A stretch of DNA of 64,000 nt from Microcoleus sp. EPA2 (GTDB lineage Bacteria; Cyanobacteriota; Cyanobacteriia; Cyanobacteriales; Microcoleaceae), in assembly GCA_020882975.1 (NCBI GenBank), contig JAHRFD010000004.1, positions 1 through 64,000 of the forward strand. Reading direction: 5' to 3'. Under the pieces are notes generated by a model. The model searched no databases, was not told the origin of the DNA, and was given only the letters and a program-made list of their open reading frames with translations. Positions 55,701 through 63,923 of this stretch are shown piece by piece; position 1 is the stretch's first letter; every line of letters starts with the position of its first letter. A program made the position numbers and the translations under genes.

Positions 55701-57139
55701 TTTTCACCGATCGGACCCGACATCATGCTAAATATTTTAGTACCATCCAAACCTTCCCACCAAAATGCACCATAGGGAAACTCAGTGGTATCATTCCAAC
55801 GCAACTTTTGCGTCACAAAATAATCAACTCCACCATCGCGCAAAATCTGAGGTAATTGCCATCCAAAACCAAAAGTATCCGGTAGCCAAACTACCCGCAT
55901 TAACTCCCCGAACTTTTCCAGGGAGTAACGCTGTCCATAAACAACTTGTCTCACCATGGATTCAGCCGAAATCAAGTTTAAATCTGGTTCCACCCACATC
56001 CCACCAACAACTTCCCAAAGTCCAGCAACTACCTGTTTTGTAATCTCTGCAAATAAATCAGGCCGATGCTCTTCTATCCAAGCATAAAGTGCAGGAGTTG
56101 AATGACAGAAAATTAAACCAGGAAACTCCGATTGTAATTTCAACGCTGACTCAAAAGTCCGTTGTGCAGCTTCCCAAGTTTCCGCAACAGGCCATAACCA
56201 AGCCAAGTCCAAATGAGCATGACCAACTAAATAAATTTTACCTTTATATATAGAACAATTTTCCCTACATTCTCCTATATATATAGATGTACTCCCACCA
56301 CTTTCTCCCCTCCCAAAAAACCTCTCTCTGCCACCTCCCTCTGCGCCCTCTGTGCCCTCTGCGGTTTCAACCTTTAAACCATCCTGAAAACCTGCCAAAA
56401 ATCCCAGTAAATTTTGCCGTAAACTAGAAAGCGAACGATCGAACTTTTGTCGATCGCCCACCACAGACCAATCAATCAAACCAACCGCCAATTCAACTTG
56501 AGATTTTAGCATTTCCCCCTTGACAACCAACCCCCCATCGACTATATTTTTAGTGGGGGAGTATTGGAAATTTAAATTTAAGAAATTACCAGACAGGGAA
56601 TTTTGCAAAATCTCCAATTCATCAGCCACAAAACCAGGGTCAAAACAAGCAGAATCAGCAGCTTCATACACACAAACTGACTTCACCAAAGCACCCGAAT
56701 CGTGACCGGGACTCACCAAACGCAAAATTACTAAAAATTCATCTCCCGGAAGGACAGAGGGACTTAACAAAAGTCGCACCGTACAATCAAATAAATCTCC
56801 GACTCCAACTAACTCCCCATTCACAAAAATCTGAACATTGTCGGCCCACCAAGTCAAGCTCAACAGCAAACGCAACCCCGTCACAGGATAGGCTGACAAA
56901 CTTGCAGGAACAACAAATTTTTGTCCCAAATAAAAAACTTGTTTACCAGAGGGCCAAGCAAGATGTCCTTTATGGTTAAGTTCGGCAACAGGCCAGTTAC
57001 AAATATTTACCCCATGGACAACAGCCAAGTCTGAGTCGTAGTACCTCCAGCCAGACTGTGCATCCCATAGGGTGAGGCGACGCAACCTTTGGACAACTTC
57101 AGAAATATTATTGCTAGCAGATGACACAGAAGCACTCAT
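52703..57139 (-). CDS. GH38 alpha-mannosidase with a large in-frame repeat insertion
   Basis: 1478 residues. The GH38 catalytic domain shows VGHAHLDLAWLWPVAETW (zinc ligands), EPDLNLISAESMVRQ, the nucleophile Asp in WLPDTFGFGWQLPQIL and VGDHGGGPTRDML. The mid and C-terminal beta domains are present (FNQFHDILPGSSI, IDFSL-like strands, GAIERTTKP). Two foreign in-frame inserts occur: about 35 residues with TEGTEGAEGGGRE before the catalytic His, encoded by a CTCTGCG repeat at 56280-56375, and about 320 residues of SAAAESANLGE-type repeats at 54505-55470. Without them the length would be ordinary. It should act on mannosyl glycans in the cytoplasm; no signal peptide is seen. Confidence 0.92.
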   Translation of the reverse strand: MSASVSSASNNISEVVQRLRRLTLWDAQSGWRYYDSDLAVVHGVNICNWPVAELNHKGHLAWPSGKQVFYLGQKFVVPASLSAYPVTGLRLLLSLTWWADNVQIFVNGELVGVGDLFDCTVRLLLSPSVLPGDEFLVILRLVSPGHDSGALVKSVCVYEAADSACFDPGFVADELEILQNSLSGNFLNLNFQYSPTKNIVDGGLVVKGEMLKSQVELAVGLIDWSVVGDRQKFDRSLSSLRQNLLGFLAGFQDGLKVETAEGTEGAEGGGRERFFGRGESGGSTSIYIGECRENCSIYKGKIYLVGHAHLDLAWLWPVAETWEAAQRTFESALKLQSEFPGLIFCHSTPALYAWIEEHRPDLFAEITKQVVAGLWEVVGGMWVEPDLNLISAESMVRQVVYGQRYSLEKFGELMRVVWLPDTFGFGWQLPQILRDGGVDYFVTQKLRWNDTTEFPYGAFWWEGLDGTKIFSMMSGPIGENIESVKMANHLFDWQIKTGLQSAVWLPGVGDHGGGPTRDMLEVAKRWELSPFFPRLEFAKAVDYLALIESQFSPEVSQSQADVSMRDNSAVVESANLSEISEFPVAVSMGEKPPILKQGEIGNSAAVESANLSEISEFPVAVSMGDNSAAAESANLGETSLSPVDVSMGEKPPILKQGEIGNSAAAESANLGEISQFPVAVSMGDNAAILKQGESGNSAVVESANLGEISQFPVAVSMGDNAAILKQGESGNSAVVESANLGKTSESQADVSMRDNSAVAESANLGKTSEFPVDVSMGDNSAAAESANLSEISEFPVAVSMGEKPPILKQGEIGNSAAAESANLGETSLSPVAVSMRDNSAVVESANLGETSLSPVAVSMGDNSAAAKSANLGEISLSQTDVSRLPLLPLWKDELYLEFHRGCYTTHAEQKRYNRRCEELLYQAELLSSLATIGAGAIYPKSELEIAWKKVLFNQFHDILPGSSIAQVYTDANLGWAEVDRTCRSIVLTSLDAIASQISLPSPPQPDAQPILIFNSLNWSRSEVVSLSLPDSAATTWAIYDLSGQRLTTQIQQCDRPQPQSTLLFLANNLPSVGYRVFWLCPEAAETLENSSPLPENYNQTWLGEVTTNIARNEGVCQETPFVPPIMLLENEFIRVKVDSETGNLSSIWDKLNDREVLNGAGGNQLQSFQDSGQYWDAWNIDPNYAKHPLAAPILKDVTWISQGEIRQSLRVVRQIGKSEFYQDYIVEIGSPVLKIKTVVDWQEKQVLVKAAFGLNVEADLATCEIPGGAIERTTKPQTAAEKAKWEVPILRWTDISNDDFGVSILNDCKYGCDLQPNQIRLTLLRSSTWPDAQADIGIHEFTCGVYPHRGNWQDAGTVRQGYELNLPLLVKVFPKLEENHHRTLPTVGKFLDLSADNLVLMAFKQSEDHANLWILRCYESQGKEARLELESDLSLAISQSVNLLEQPTTLPEKSEDGKGFQISPWKISSFSIAYGDNK
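54505..55470 (-). repeat. In-frame 72/105-bp tandem repeat array inside the alpha-mannosidase gene
   Basis: Eleven units read on the minus strand: six short ones of 24 residues (SM(G/R)DNSA..ESANL..) and five long ones of 35 residues that add an 11-residue block (KPPILKQGEIG or AAILKQGESG). Unit lengths of 72 and 105 bases are multiples of three, so the frame survives. No stop occurs on the opposite strand either, giving long antisense open frames that are artefacts. Confidence 0.93.
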
Positions 57140-57197
57140 ATTTCGCTAAGATTGAGAATTAGACAGAAACAAGGTTTAATCAACCTCAAATTAAATT

Positions 57198-59159
57198 ATG
57201 TCTTCAAGTAACTACGGCCCGTACCAAAGCCGACTATTAAAATTTATATCCAAACAGTCCCGCCAAATTGCCGAAAATTGCGATCGCACTTGGCGACAAG
57301 TTAAATCGGCAACGCTTAACACTACCCAAATTCTACTTTATCCAGCATACTTGCTGGTGCAAAGTTCGCGAATGTTAGCCAGACAACTGCGGGAATCAAG
57401 TCAAAAAATAGATTTACCAGAATTGCAGGAATTTGCTGAAAGAGAAAATCTCAAATTTTCTCAGAATTCATCCCCAAATTGGTGGGATGAGGAGATAGGC
57501 GCAGAAAGTGCGATCGTAGATATCGTGCACATGGCTGAAAATATACTCCTCCCATCGCAAACAAGGACAAAATCCGAAAATTTATCCTTTGTAATTACAG
57601 CCGAAAATTTGCCAGCCCCAGTGACACCACAGGCTTTAGGGACACAAACACACTTTACCCGAAACCTGGCCAAAACTCCCAGGAATTTAGTTTTAGAACA
57701 TCAAGACACAGAAACTCCACTAACCGAAATTTCCATCAACAATGGCGCAGCCGTTAACACCACACCGAAAGTTCGGGGAATTGCGACTTTTTTACCAGCC
57801 CGCAGTTTAGTATTAGTGGGAGCAGAAAATCAGATTTTAGATATTTTAACCCAGGAACAGCAAGAACTATTGGAAGGTCGCATAACTTGGGAAGTCGCCA
57901 ACTCCGGGCCAGGGCGACGAGAAATTGCTAAAAAAGAATTAAAATTTAATCTCGGCTTAGAAGAGGCTGCGGCAAAATCCCTACTTCCGCCAGTGCGCGG
58001 TTTTTGGCAATTGATGGCTTGGGTACAAACAAGTCCCTTGGCGCTGAAAAGAAATCAGTTTGGAGAATCAATCCTGGCGATGAAAAAAGCCATTAATGCC
58101 AGTGCCGATCGCCATTTAATCATAGCCCAAACCGATCGAGCGCCAATCACCGGAGTCAAAATCGATCGACCGGCAATTACCTCCGCCAGTGCGATCGACT
58201 ACCATACATCAGAATTAACCACAGATTTTTATAGTAAGTTCGATCGAGCCACCAATCCTCTATCCTTCGTCACATTACTCGATCGCGCCGCCGTCAACCT
58301 CGAAGAATTCACTATTCCCCAAGTATCAAAAATTACTGGTGACTTAACAGACCGCCAGCCAGCCCAGATAGAACCAACAACCGAAAAATTGAGCCCAAGC
58401 ACCCGCTCCATAGTTGAAAACTACGCCAAAAGCATCGAACAGATGATTTGGTCATCAGTAGACTACCTCCTAGGCAAAGAAACAGCAGCCAGCGATAATA
58501 CCGAAAAATCTCTAGCAATCAAGTATTCTTTGCAACAAAAAAGTGTGGAAAACACTGAAAAAACCGAGACCAAGGGCGATCGACCTTGGCTAAATTGGCA
58601 AGACCTATTTGGAGAGCCAGCACCGCCAGCCCCAGAGAAAATAACACAAATAAGCACAAAAGTCAAGCCCGAAAATACGGAAATCGAAAAATTGCCCCCT
58701 GGTCGATCGACACCAAAATCTCCATCACCATACCCAGAGGCAATTCAAAACCTGCTCGCCCAGCTCAAAAGTAGCATTAACATAAAAGTGACCAAAAGTC
58801 AACCCCAAAAAACATCAAATTTAGAAAATACTCAAAAAAATAGCAGACAGAGCAACCTAGAAGCATCAACTCAGATCCAGACACAGAAAACTCAACCAGA
58901 AACAGCAACCACCCCTGAGTTCGGCGCAACCGCCAGCAAATACATCAGCATCACCAAAGAAACAGAAAAGAAAAACCCAGAGGAACAAGCACAGGAGTGC
59001 TTAGAAACCACAGCAGAATCAATGGGATACATCAAGCATCCCCTAGAACAAGTGCTAGAATGGCTCGATCGCATCATGGTGCGACTAGAAACAATAGTCG
59101 AACAACTGTGGGAATGGGCAAAAATCCACTTCCCAAAAATCATCAACAGCAAAGATTAA
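57198..59159 (+). CDS. Large hypothetical cyanobacterial protein
   Basis: 653 residues, no recognised domain. The N-terminal 75 residues are basic and amphipathic, with a mildly hydrophobic stretch (TTQILLYPAYLLVQSSRMLA). A middle region has conserved-looking segments such as GIATFLPARSLVLVGAENQIL and VRGFWQLMAWVQTSP. A long Ser/Thr/Gln/Lys-rich low-complexity region (about 430-600) follows, then a C-terminal helix HPLEQVLEWLDRIMVRLETIVEQLWEW that could bind a membrane surface. psbI follows 83 bases downstream on the same strand. Function unknown. Confidence 0.75.
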   Translation: MSSSNYGPYQSRLLKFISKQSRQIAENCDRTWRQVKSATLNTTQILLYPAYLLVQSSRMLARQLRESSQKIDLPELQEFAERENLKFSQNSSPNWWDEEIGAESAIVDIVHMAENILLPSQTRTKSENLSFVITAENLPAPVTPQALGTQTHFTRNLAKTPRNLVLEHQDTETPLTEISINNGAAVNTTPKVRGIATFLPARSLVLVGAENQILDILTQEQQELLEGRITWEVANSGPGRREIAKKELKFNLGLEEAAAKSLLPPVRGFWQLMAWVQTSPLALKRNQFGESILAMKKAINASADRHLIIAQTDRAPITGVKIDRPAITSASAIDYHTSELTTDFYSKFDRATNPLSFVTLLDRAAVNLEEFTIPQVSKITGDLTDRQPAQIEPTTEKLSPSTRSIVENYAKSIEQMIWSSVDYLLGKETAASDNTEKSLAIKYSLQQKSVENTEKTETKGDRPWLNWQDLFGEPAPPAPEKITQISTKVKPENTEIEKLPPGRSTPKSPSPYPEAIQNLLAQLKSSINIKVTKSQPQKTSNLENTQKNSRQSNLEASTQIQTQKTQPETATTPEFGATASKYISITKETEKKNPEEQAQECLETTAESMGYIKHPLEQVLEWLDRIMVRLETIVEQLWEWAKIHFPKIINSKD

Positions 59160-59242
59160 ATTCGCTAATCTTTGACATATGATAAAAAAGTTGCACCAGC
59201 AACAAATCACTCAGCTCGATCGCATTCTTGGAGACTCCCACA

Positions 59243-59359
59243 GTGCTAACCCTCAAAATCGCAGTTAATATAGTTGTCCTATTCTTTGTTTCCCTGTTCA
59301 TATTTGGATTTTTGTCCAATGACCCAGCTCGGAACCCCAACCGCAGAGACATGGAATAA
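59243..59359 (+). CDS. psbI: Photosystem II reaction centre protein I
   Basis: PsbI is a one-span thylakoid subunit beside CP43 and D1 in photosystem II. The 38-codon frame starts with GTG 59243 (GGAG nine bases upstream) and reads [21 protein letters not shown], then [16 protein letters not shown]. This matches the family pattern MLTLKIAV...FGFLS(G/N)DP.RNP.R.D.E over its full length, and 38 residues is the standard size. Too short for usual gene-size cut-offs, so easily missed. It lies alone, 83 bases after a hypothetical gene. Confidence 0.96.
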   Translation: MLTLKIAVNIVVLFFVSLFIFGFLSNDPARNPNRRDME

Positions 59360-59691
59360 TCGCCATGTCGGGTTGCACCGGAAAGACTGTTGACAGTGCA
59401 AAGTGAGTCCAAAAACCAAAAATTGTACTTAGGTGTTGGTAGCCACTTGACTCAACCACAGAAATCCGATGCTAGCGGATTGGATACAAGCGAGCAATCC
59501 ATCCAGCAGATGAGGGGCGGGCCACAGCAGCCCCTGCCATGAACCCACAAACCATCAAAAATTAGTTAAAAAAACTTAACCTCGCTGGTCAGTGAGGTTA
59601 TCTTGTGGTGAAAGCAAGTTCTAACAGCAGCCAGCATCCCAAGCAGCGCAGCCACTGCAAATTTCAGACATCAAATTTCTGTTTAAACATT
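59360..59691. other. Gap downstream of psbI
   Basis: No open frame of note. A hairpin AACCTC/GAGGTT at about 59578-59599 and a GGGGCGGGCC...GCCCCTGCC pairing near 59514-59540 are visible. They are compatible with a structured 3' untranslated region of psbI or a small RNA, but no terminator T-run is clear. Confidence 0.45.
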
Positions 59692-59895
59692 TATAGCAAC
59701 CTAAATAGGTAACTACGACGTTTTCAATTGCTCAAACCATTGATTTTATTCCTTATTCCATCTTCCATCTTCCATCTTCCATCTTCCTTTATAGCAACCT
59801 AAATAGGTAACTAGGACGTTTTCAATTGCTCAAACCATTGATTTTATTCCTTATTCCATCTTCCATCTTCCTTCTTCCTTCTTCCTTCTGCTATA
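59692..59895. mobile_element. Tandem 98-bp elements with TATAGCA ends
   Basis: Copies start at 59692 and 59790 (TATAGCAACCTAAATAGG...) and differ at few positions. Each ends in a CCATCTT/CTTCCTT heptamer tract, and the second closes with TGCTATA, the inverse of TATAGCA. The shared TATAGCA end links them to the elements at 26713 and 41217, though the cores differ. The block runs to four bases before the start codon of the DUF3769 gene. Confidence 0.75.
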
Positions 59896-59898
59896 ACT

Positions 59899-62472
59899 AT
59901 GCCCTATCCGGTACCGCCACCAGAACCCCCTGCCATCATCAATATCACAAAGCCCAAAAAAGTCGCCATCGCTGTGGCGGCAAGTGATAGAGACACCCGC
60001 AGCAACTCCGCAGAACCACCGGAACCAAGCCCAGCTCTAGTTCTGTCAGAAGTAAAACCAGCCACCGAACCAGCACCCTCCGCCAGACTCTTGAACCCAA
60101 CCGCAGCAGCAGGTCAGCCTTCAGAAATCGACGACCCCCTAGCAGCAGTGGCAAACGGCACAGCAGAGTTGAGATTTCAAAATCCCACTCCCGTTGTAGA
60201 AACCGCAACCAGGGAAACTCCCAAAGACTCTTCCTTTACTACTTATCATTTTGCACCGCCACAAAATCGCCTTTCCGGTAGGAATCCAACACCAACCCCA
60301 GAGGCATTATTGACCCAGAAAAAACCGGGGGAACCAGAACCACCACCGGCAGAGGTTTCACACCCCGATGAAAGCAGTTATCAAGCAAAGGGGCTGCAAC
60401 TAGAAGATAAGTCACCTCCTGAACCCCAGGATATTCCAGTTCCCGAACCACCCCCGGAACCAACACCAAGCGGACAACCACAGTTAGAAATTCCGACTCC
60501 GGGTACTGCCCCAACGCCCGGAACGCCAGCAGCCCCAAAACCGAAGCCCAAACCAGGCCCAGCCCCAGGAGTCCGCACCCCACCTTCCCAGCGGACGGTA
60601 CCTTTTCCTGTGAATCCGGCAGATACGATTGAGGTGAAAGCAGATAGTCAGGAGTTTGATGACAAGCAGCAAATTGTTACCGCTATTGGTAATGTGGTGG
60701 TGCGGTTCCGACAAACGGTGATTGATGCCGATCGCGCGATCGTCAATTTAGTCACCCGCCAAGTGATAGCATCCGGTAATGTCGCCTATACCCGCGGCCA
60801 ACAAGTAGTCCGCGGGGAACGGATGGACTTTAATCTCGGTCTCAATTCCGGTGCCGTCGAACAGGCAAAAGGTGAACTGTTCTTACCCGCGGCAGGTAGC
60901 GAGTTAACCCCCACACTCCCCACAGATATCAGTGCAGGGACAATTCTCAATCAGCCCCTGAGCGATCGAATTACCAGTCAGCAGCCAGTGCGCGGAGTTC
61001 GCTCCCCCGGCGCCGCTACCTTTACCCTCGGCGGTGGCGGACAGGGCGGACAGGTGTCCACACCCCAAATCACTGGGGCCGTTAACCGCGTGCGCTTTGA
61101 AGCAGAACGCCTGGAACTACGACCCGATGGCGTCAGGGTGGCTACTAATATTCGGATTACTAATGACCCCTTTTCTCCGCCGGAACTGGAATACCGCGCC
61201 AAGACGGCGACGATTAGAAGGATTTCCCCCACGGCGGAGGAATTGGTCACAACTAAACCTCGTTTGGTGTTCGACAACCGGGTGAAAATACCTGTGTATC
61301 CTCGCCGACAGGTGTTTGACAGTCAGCAGCGCAATGGCCCATGTTTGACCTTTGGCTTCGATGGTGGCGATCGCGGTGGTTTGTACGCTGAGTGCGCTTT
61401 GGATGTACTGCAAGCAGGACCAGTCAGGCTGACTTTGACTCCCCAGGTTTATCTTCAGCGGGCGATCGAAAAAAACGGCGGTAGCCCCTTTTCCCCGGAT
61501 AGTTACGGCCTGAAAGCGAAGTTAACGGCGGCCCTTGGCCCCCGTACTAGGCTCGACGGTTCGGCAATATTTCTCAATTTTGATAATTTCCCGAATCTAG
61601 CTGAAAATGATTTTCGGGGTAATTTGCGTTTGCGGCAGTCGATCGGCACTCACACTCTGGTCGGGGAATATAGCTATCGCGATCGTCTCTTTAACGGTTC
61701 TCTAGGCTTTCAAACCGTCAACAGCAGCCTGGGAGTTGTTCTCACTTCCCCCATCATCCCCCTGGGCAGCTCTGGCATTAATCTTAGTTACCAAGCCGGT
61801 TATCAATTTATCAATGCAGACACCGACAGATTTGACTTGCTCGAACCTGTGAGGGAAAATAACCGCATCGATTTGAGCCGCTTACAACTGAGCGCCGCCT
61901 TAACCCGCGACTTTACCCTATGGCAGGGTCAATCCCTCCCCCGCACTCCTACCCAGGGTTTGAAGTATACGCGGACTCCCGTGGTTCCTTACGTGAAACT
62001 GGCTTTGGGTATCCGTGGTGTTGGGAGTTTTTACAGCAGTGACGATCGACAAAATTCTCTCGCCGGCAGTGTCGGCATTCAAGGACAATTCGGTCATTTC
62101 TCCCGCCCTTTCCTGGACTACACTGGGTTTAACGTGACTTACACTCAGGTAGGACGGGATGGTCTATCCCCATTTTTGTTCGATCGCCTGGTAGACGTCA
62201 GAATCCTTTCCTTTGGACTTGTCCAACAAGTTTATGGCGGGTTTCGAGTCGGAATTCAAAGTGCCATTAATTTAGATACCAAGGAAACCATTAGTACAAA
62301 TTACACTTTGGAATACAGTCGCCGCAGTTATGCAATCATTTTACGTTTTAATCCAGAACGTCAAGTCGGTAGCCTGACTTTTAGGATTAGCGACTTCAAT
62401 TGGAATGGCACTCCAGAATCTTTTGGTGGGGATGTGCGAAGTGTAGAAGGAGGCGTGCGTTTATCCGATTAA
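59899..62472 (+). CDS. DUF3769 outer-membrane protein, LptD/OstA-like
   Basis: 857 residues. The first 230 are Pro/Glu-rich and disordered. From about 245 an OstA/LptA-like beta segment appears (IEVKADSQEFDDKQQIVTAIGNV, then VIDADRAIVNLV and ERMDFNLGLNSG). The C-terminal 400 residues alternate polar and hydrophobic positions with aromatic strand ends, as in a beta barrel. I recognise the DUF3769 family, regarded as the cyanobacterial counterpart of the LptD lipopolysaccharide export barrel. No normal signal peptide is seen after ATG 59899, which is odd for an outer-membrane protein; the true start may differ. Confidence 0.85.
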   Translation: MPYPVPPPEPPAIINITKPKKVAIAVAASDRDTRSNSAEPPEPSPALVLSEVKPATEPAPSARLLNPTAAAGQPSEIDDPLAAVANGTAELRFQNPTPVVETATRETPKDSSFTTYHFAPPQNRLSGRNPTPTPEALLTQKKPGEPEPPPAEVSHPDESSYQAKGLQLEDKSPPEPQDIPVPEPPPEPTPSGQPQLEIPTPGTAPTPGTPAAPKPKPKPGPAPGVRTPPSQRTVPFPVNPADTIEVKADSQEFDDKQQIVTAIGNVVVRFRQTVIDADRAIVNLVTRQVIASGNVAYTRGQQVVRGERMDFNLGLNSGAVEQAKGELFLPAAGSELTPTLPTDISAGTILNQPLSDRITSQQPVRGVRSPGAATFTLGGGGQGGQVSTPQITGAVNRVRFEAERLELRPDGVRVATNIRITNDPFSPPELEYRAKTATIRRISPTAEELVTTKPRLVFDNRVKIPVYPRRQVFDSQQRNGPCLTFGFDGGDRGGLYAECALDVLQAGPVRLTLTPQVYLQRAIEKNGGSPFSPDSYGLKAKLTAALGPRTRLDGSAIFLNFDNFPNLAENDFRGNLRLRQSIGTHTLVGEYSYRDRLFNGSLGFQTVNSSLGVVLTSPIIPLGSSGINLSYQAGYQFINADTDRFDLLEPVRENNRIDLSRLQLSAALTRDFTLWQGQSLPRTPTQGLKYTRTPVVPYVKLALGIRGVGSFYSSDDRQNSLAGSVGIQGQFGHFSRPFLDYTGFNVTYTQVGRDGLSPFLFDRLVDVRILSFGLVQQVYGGFRVGIQSAINLDTKETISTNYTLEYSRRSYAIILRFNPERQVGSLTFRISDFNWNGTPESFGGDVRSVEGGVRLSD

Positions 62473-62494
62473 TTAAATTAGTTATTGGTGATTA

Positions 62495-62613
62495 ATTAGG
62501 GGGTGTTTCCAGTCAAAAAAATGACCCACCCTAAACCATCACCAATCACAACTAACCAATAACAACTAACCAATAACAACTAACAAATAACAACTAACAA
62601 ATAACAACTAACC
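62495..62613. repeat. Heptameric repeat (AACTAAC/CAATAAC)
   Basis: ACTAACCAATAACAACTAACC units fill the gap up to the start codon of the next gene (62615), so the ribosome-binding region is made of repeat. They are the complement of the TTATTGG/TTGTTGG units at 5222. Confidence 0.85.
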
Positions 62614-62614
62614 A

Positions 62615-63283
62615 ATGACAGAAGTGACGGCAATATCTGCACAAGCAGCGGCTCTGCTGGTTCACTATGGTTTTGACCTAGGTGGCAAGAAAGCAGAAAA
62701 ATTGGCGGGCGAATGGCTGACTAATTATCCCAGCCATTGGCTCCGTTTAGCAGTGATTGAAGCGCTTTATCAAGGTCGTTACAAAGCCGTTTCTGTGGCA
62801 CAAATATTGAGTATGTGGCAGCGTTTAAACCAACCTATTTATCATTTTAATGGCGAGTTTGAACGCTTAGTTTGCAGTAATTTTCCTCAAGATTTAATGC
62901 TAGAAACTGATTTTAAGTGGTCAGAAGAACAGATATTTTTACCTAGTCCAGAAGCCGATTTAGGTGGGTTAGAACTAGATTTGCTTCCGACTCCAGATGT
63001 TGAGTTAGATCCCGCTGACAATGCAGAACTCCCCAAAGTAGACACTGAGGAAATATCCGAATTGTCCGCAGTCAATCTCACCAGGGAAAATGCCGAAGTT
63101 GTAATTTATGAAGATTTGGCAGTAACTGCTGTGGCCGATCGAGCCGAAGCTGATATTTCAGTCGCCTCGCCATTGGTTGAAAAATCAGTCCCCATCGTCA
63201 AACATACTGATTTTCACTCCAAGTTAAAAGCTATTGCCAAAGAAGGCCGCCGAAAAAAGGGAGAAAGAAGAAAAAAAGTCTGA
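62615..63283 (+). CDS. Conserved cyanobacterial protein of unknown function
   Basis: 222 residues. The N-terminal 100 are helical and look conserved (AALLVHYGFDLGGKKAEKL, then RLAVIEALYQGRYKAVSVAQIL and FNGEFERLVCSNFP). The remainder is acidic and low in complexity, with a very basic end (KEGRRKKGERRKKV). No catalytic motif, signal or span. An acidic then basic tail suggests nucleic-acid or ribosome contact, but this is speculation. Start ATG lies directly against a repeat array, with no normal ribosome site. Confidence 0.72.
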   Translation: MTEVTAISAQAAALLVHYGFDLGGKKAEKLAGEWLTNYPSHWLRLAVIEALYQGRYKAVSVAQILSMWQRLNQPIYHFNGEFERLVCSNFPQDLMLETDFKWSEEQIFLPSPEADLGGLELDLLPTPDVELDPADNAELPKVDTEEISELSAVNLTRENAEVVIYEDLAVTAVADRAEADISVASPLVEKSVPIVKHTDFHSKLKAIAKEGRRKKGERRKKV

Positions 63284-63349
63284 TACGGGCCGGAGGGCAC
63301 TGGGCGAAGCAAACGGGAGAAATTGGTTAGGGGTTATTCGTTATTGATT

Positions 63350-63408
63350 ATTAGTTATCACAAACAACAAACAACAAATCACAAATCACAAATCACAAAT
63401 CACAAAAA
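63350..63408. repeat. Heptameric repeat (CAAATCA/CAAACAA)
   Basis: ACAAATCACAAATCACAAATC units lie between the convergent hypothetical and lyase genes. Confidence 0.85.
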
Positions 63409-63410
63409 AT

Positions 63411-63923
63411 TTATTTTTTGGGGGCTGCTCCCATCCGAATTTCTGAACAAAAAGAAGCTTGTTCAGTACCGTTAGCTTCCTTGACAACACTGGTACGCAG
63501 TCGGAGGTTGGGGATGAGATACCAGAGGCGTTCTTCGGCATGGATAGTTTCAGATTCCGTAATCAATGTCAGCACGTCATCACTGCCCATCACGTAGCGA
63601 GTGTTGCCCTTGTCTTGGAGCACTTTGCCTTCCCTGGGGTTGTCGGCATCGGGTAAGACGGCTAATATTGTAGAACCGATTTGTTTTTGCTCAGTGCGAT
63701 CGGGAGTACCCTCCCAACTCACCCTAACGCTAGTTAACCCAGTAGCATTCGGATCGATCGAGTGCTGTTGGCACAGCTTCACGACTGCGGGTTCGGTAGC
63801 AGTCAGTATTTCTATTTTGACCTCAGATTTGCCAGCCTGCAATTCCCCGGAATTGAGATAGTGTACGGTGCGCTGGGAAAACCATTTGCCTGCACTTAGC
63901 TCGAAAAACTCGATAACATCCAT
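63411..63923 (-). CDS. Phycobiliprotein lyase, CpcS/CpeS family
   Basis: From ATG 63923 the 170-residue protein begins MDVIEFFELSAGKWFSQRT, the family hallmark. RLWYLIPNLRLRTSVV follows near the end. CpcS/CpeS lyases are lipocalin-like proteins that attach phycocyanobilin or phycoerythrobilin to Cys-84 type sites of phycobiliproteins for phycobilisome assembly. Which paralogue (S, U or T-like partner type) cannot be fixed from the sequence alone. The frame is open to a TTG seven codons upstream, less likely as the start. No phycobiliprotein genes are adjacent. Confidence 0.92.
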   Translation of the reverse strand: MDVIEFFELSAGKWFSQRTVHYLNSGELQAGKSEVKIEILTATEPAVVKLCQQHSIDPNATGLTSVRVSWEGTPDRTEQKQIGSTILAVLPDADNPREGKVLQDKGNTRYVMGSDDVLTLITESETIHAEERLWYLIPNLRLRTSVVKEANGTEQASFCSEIRMGAAPKK

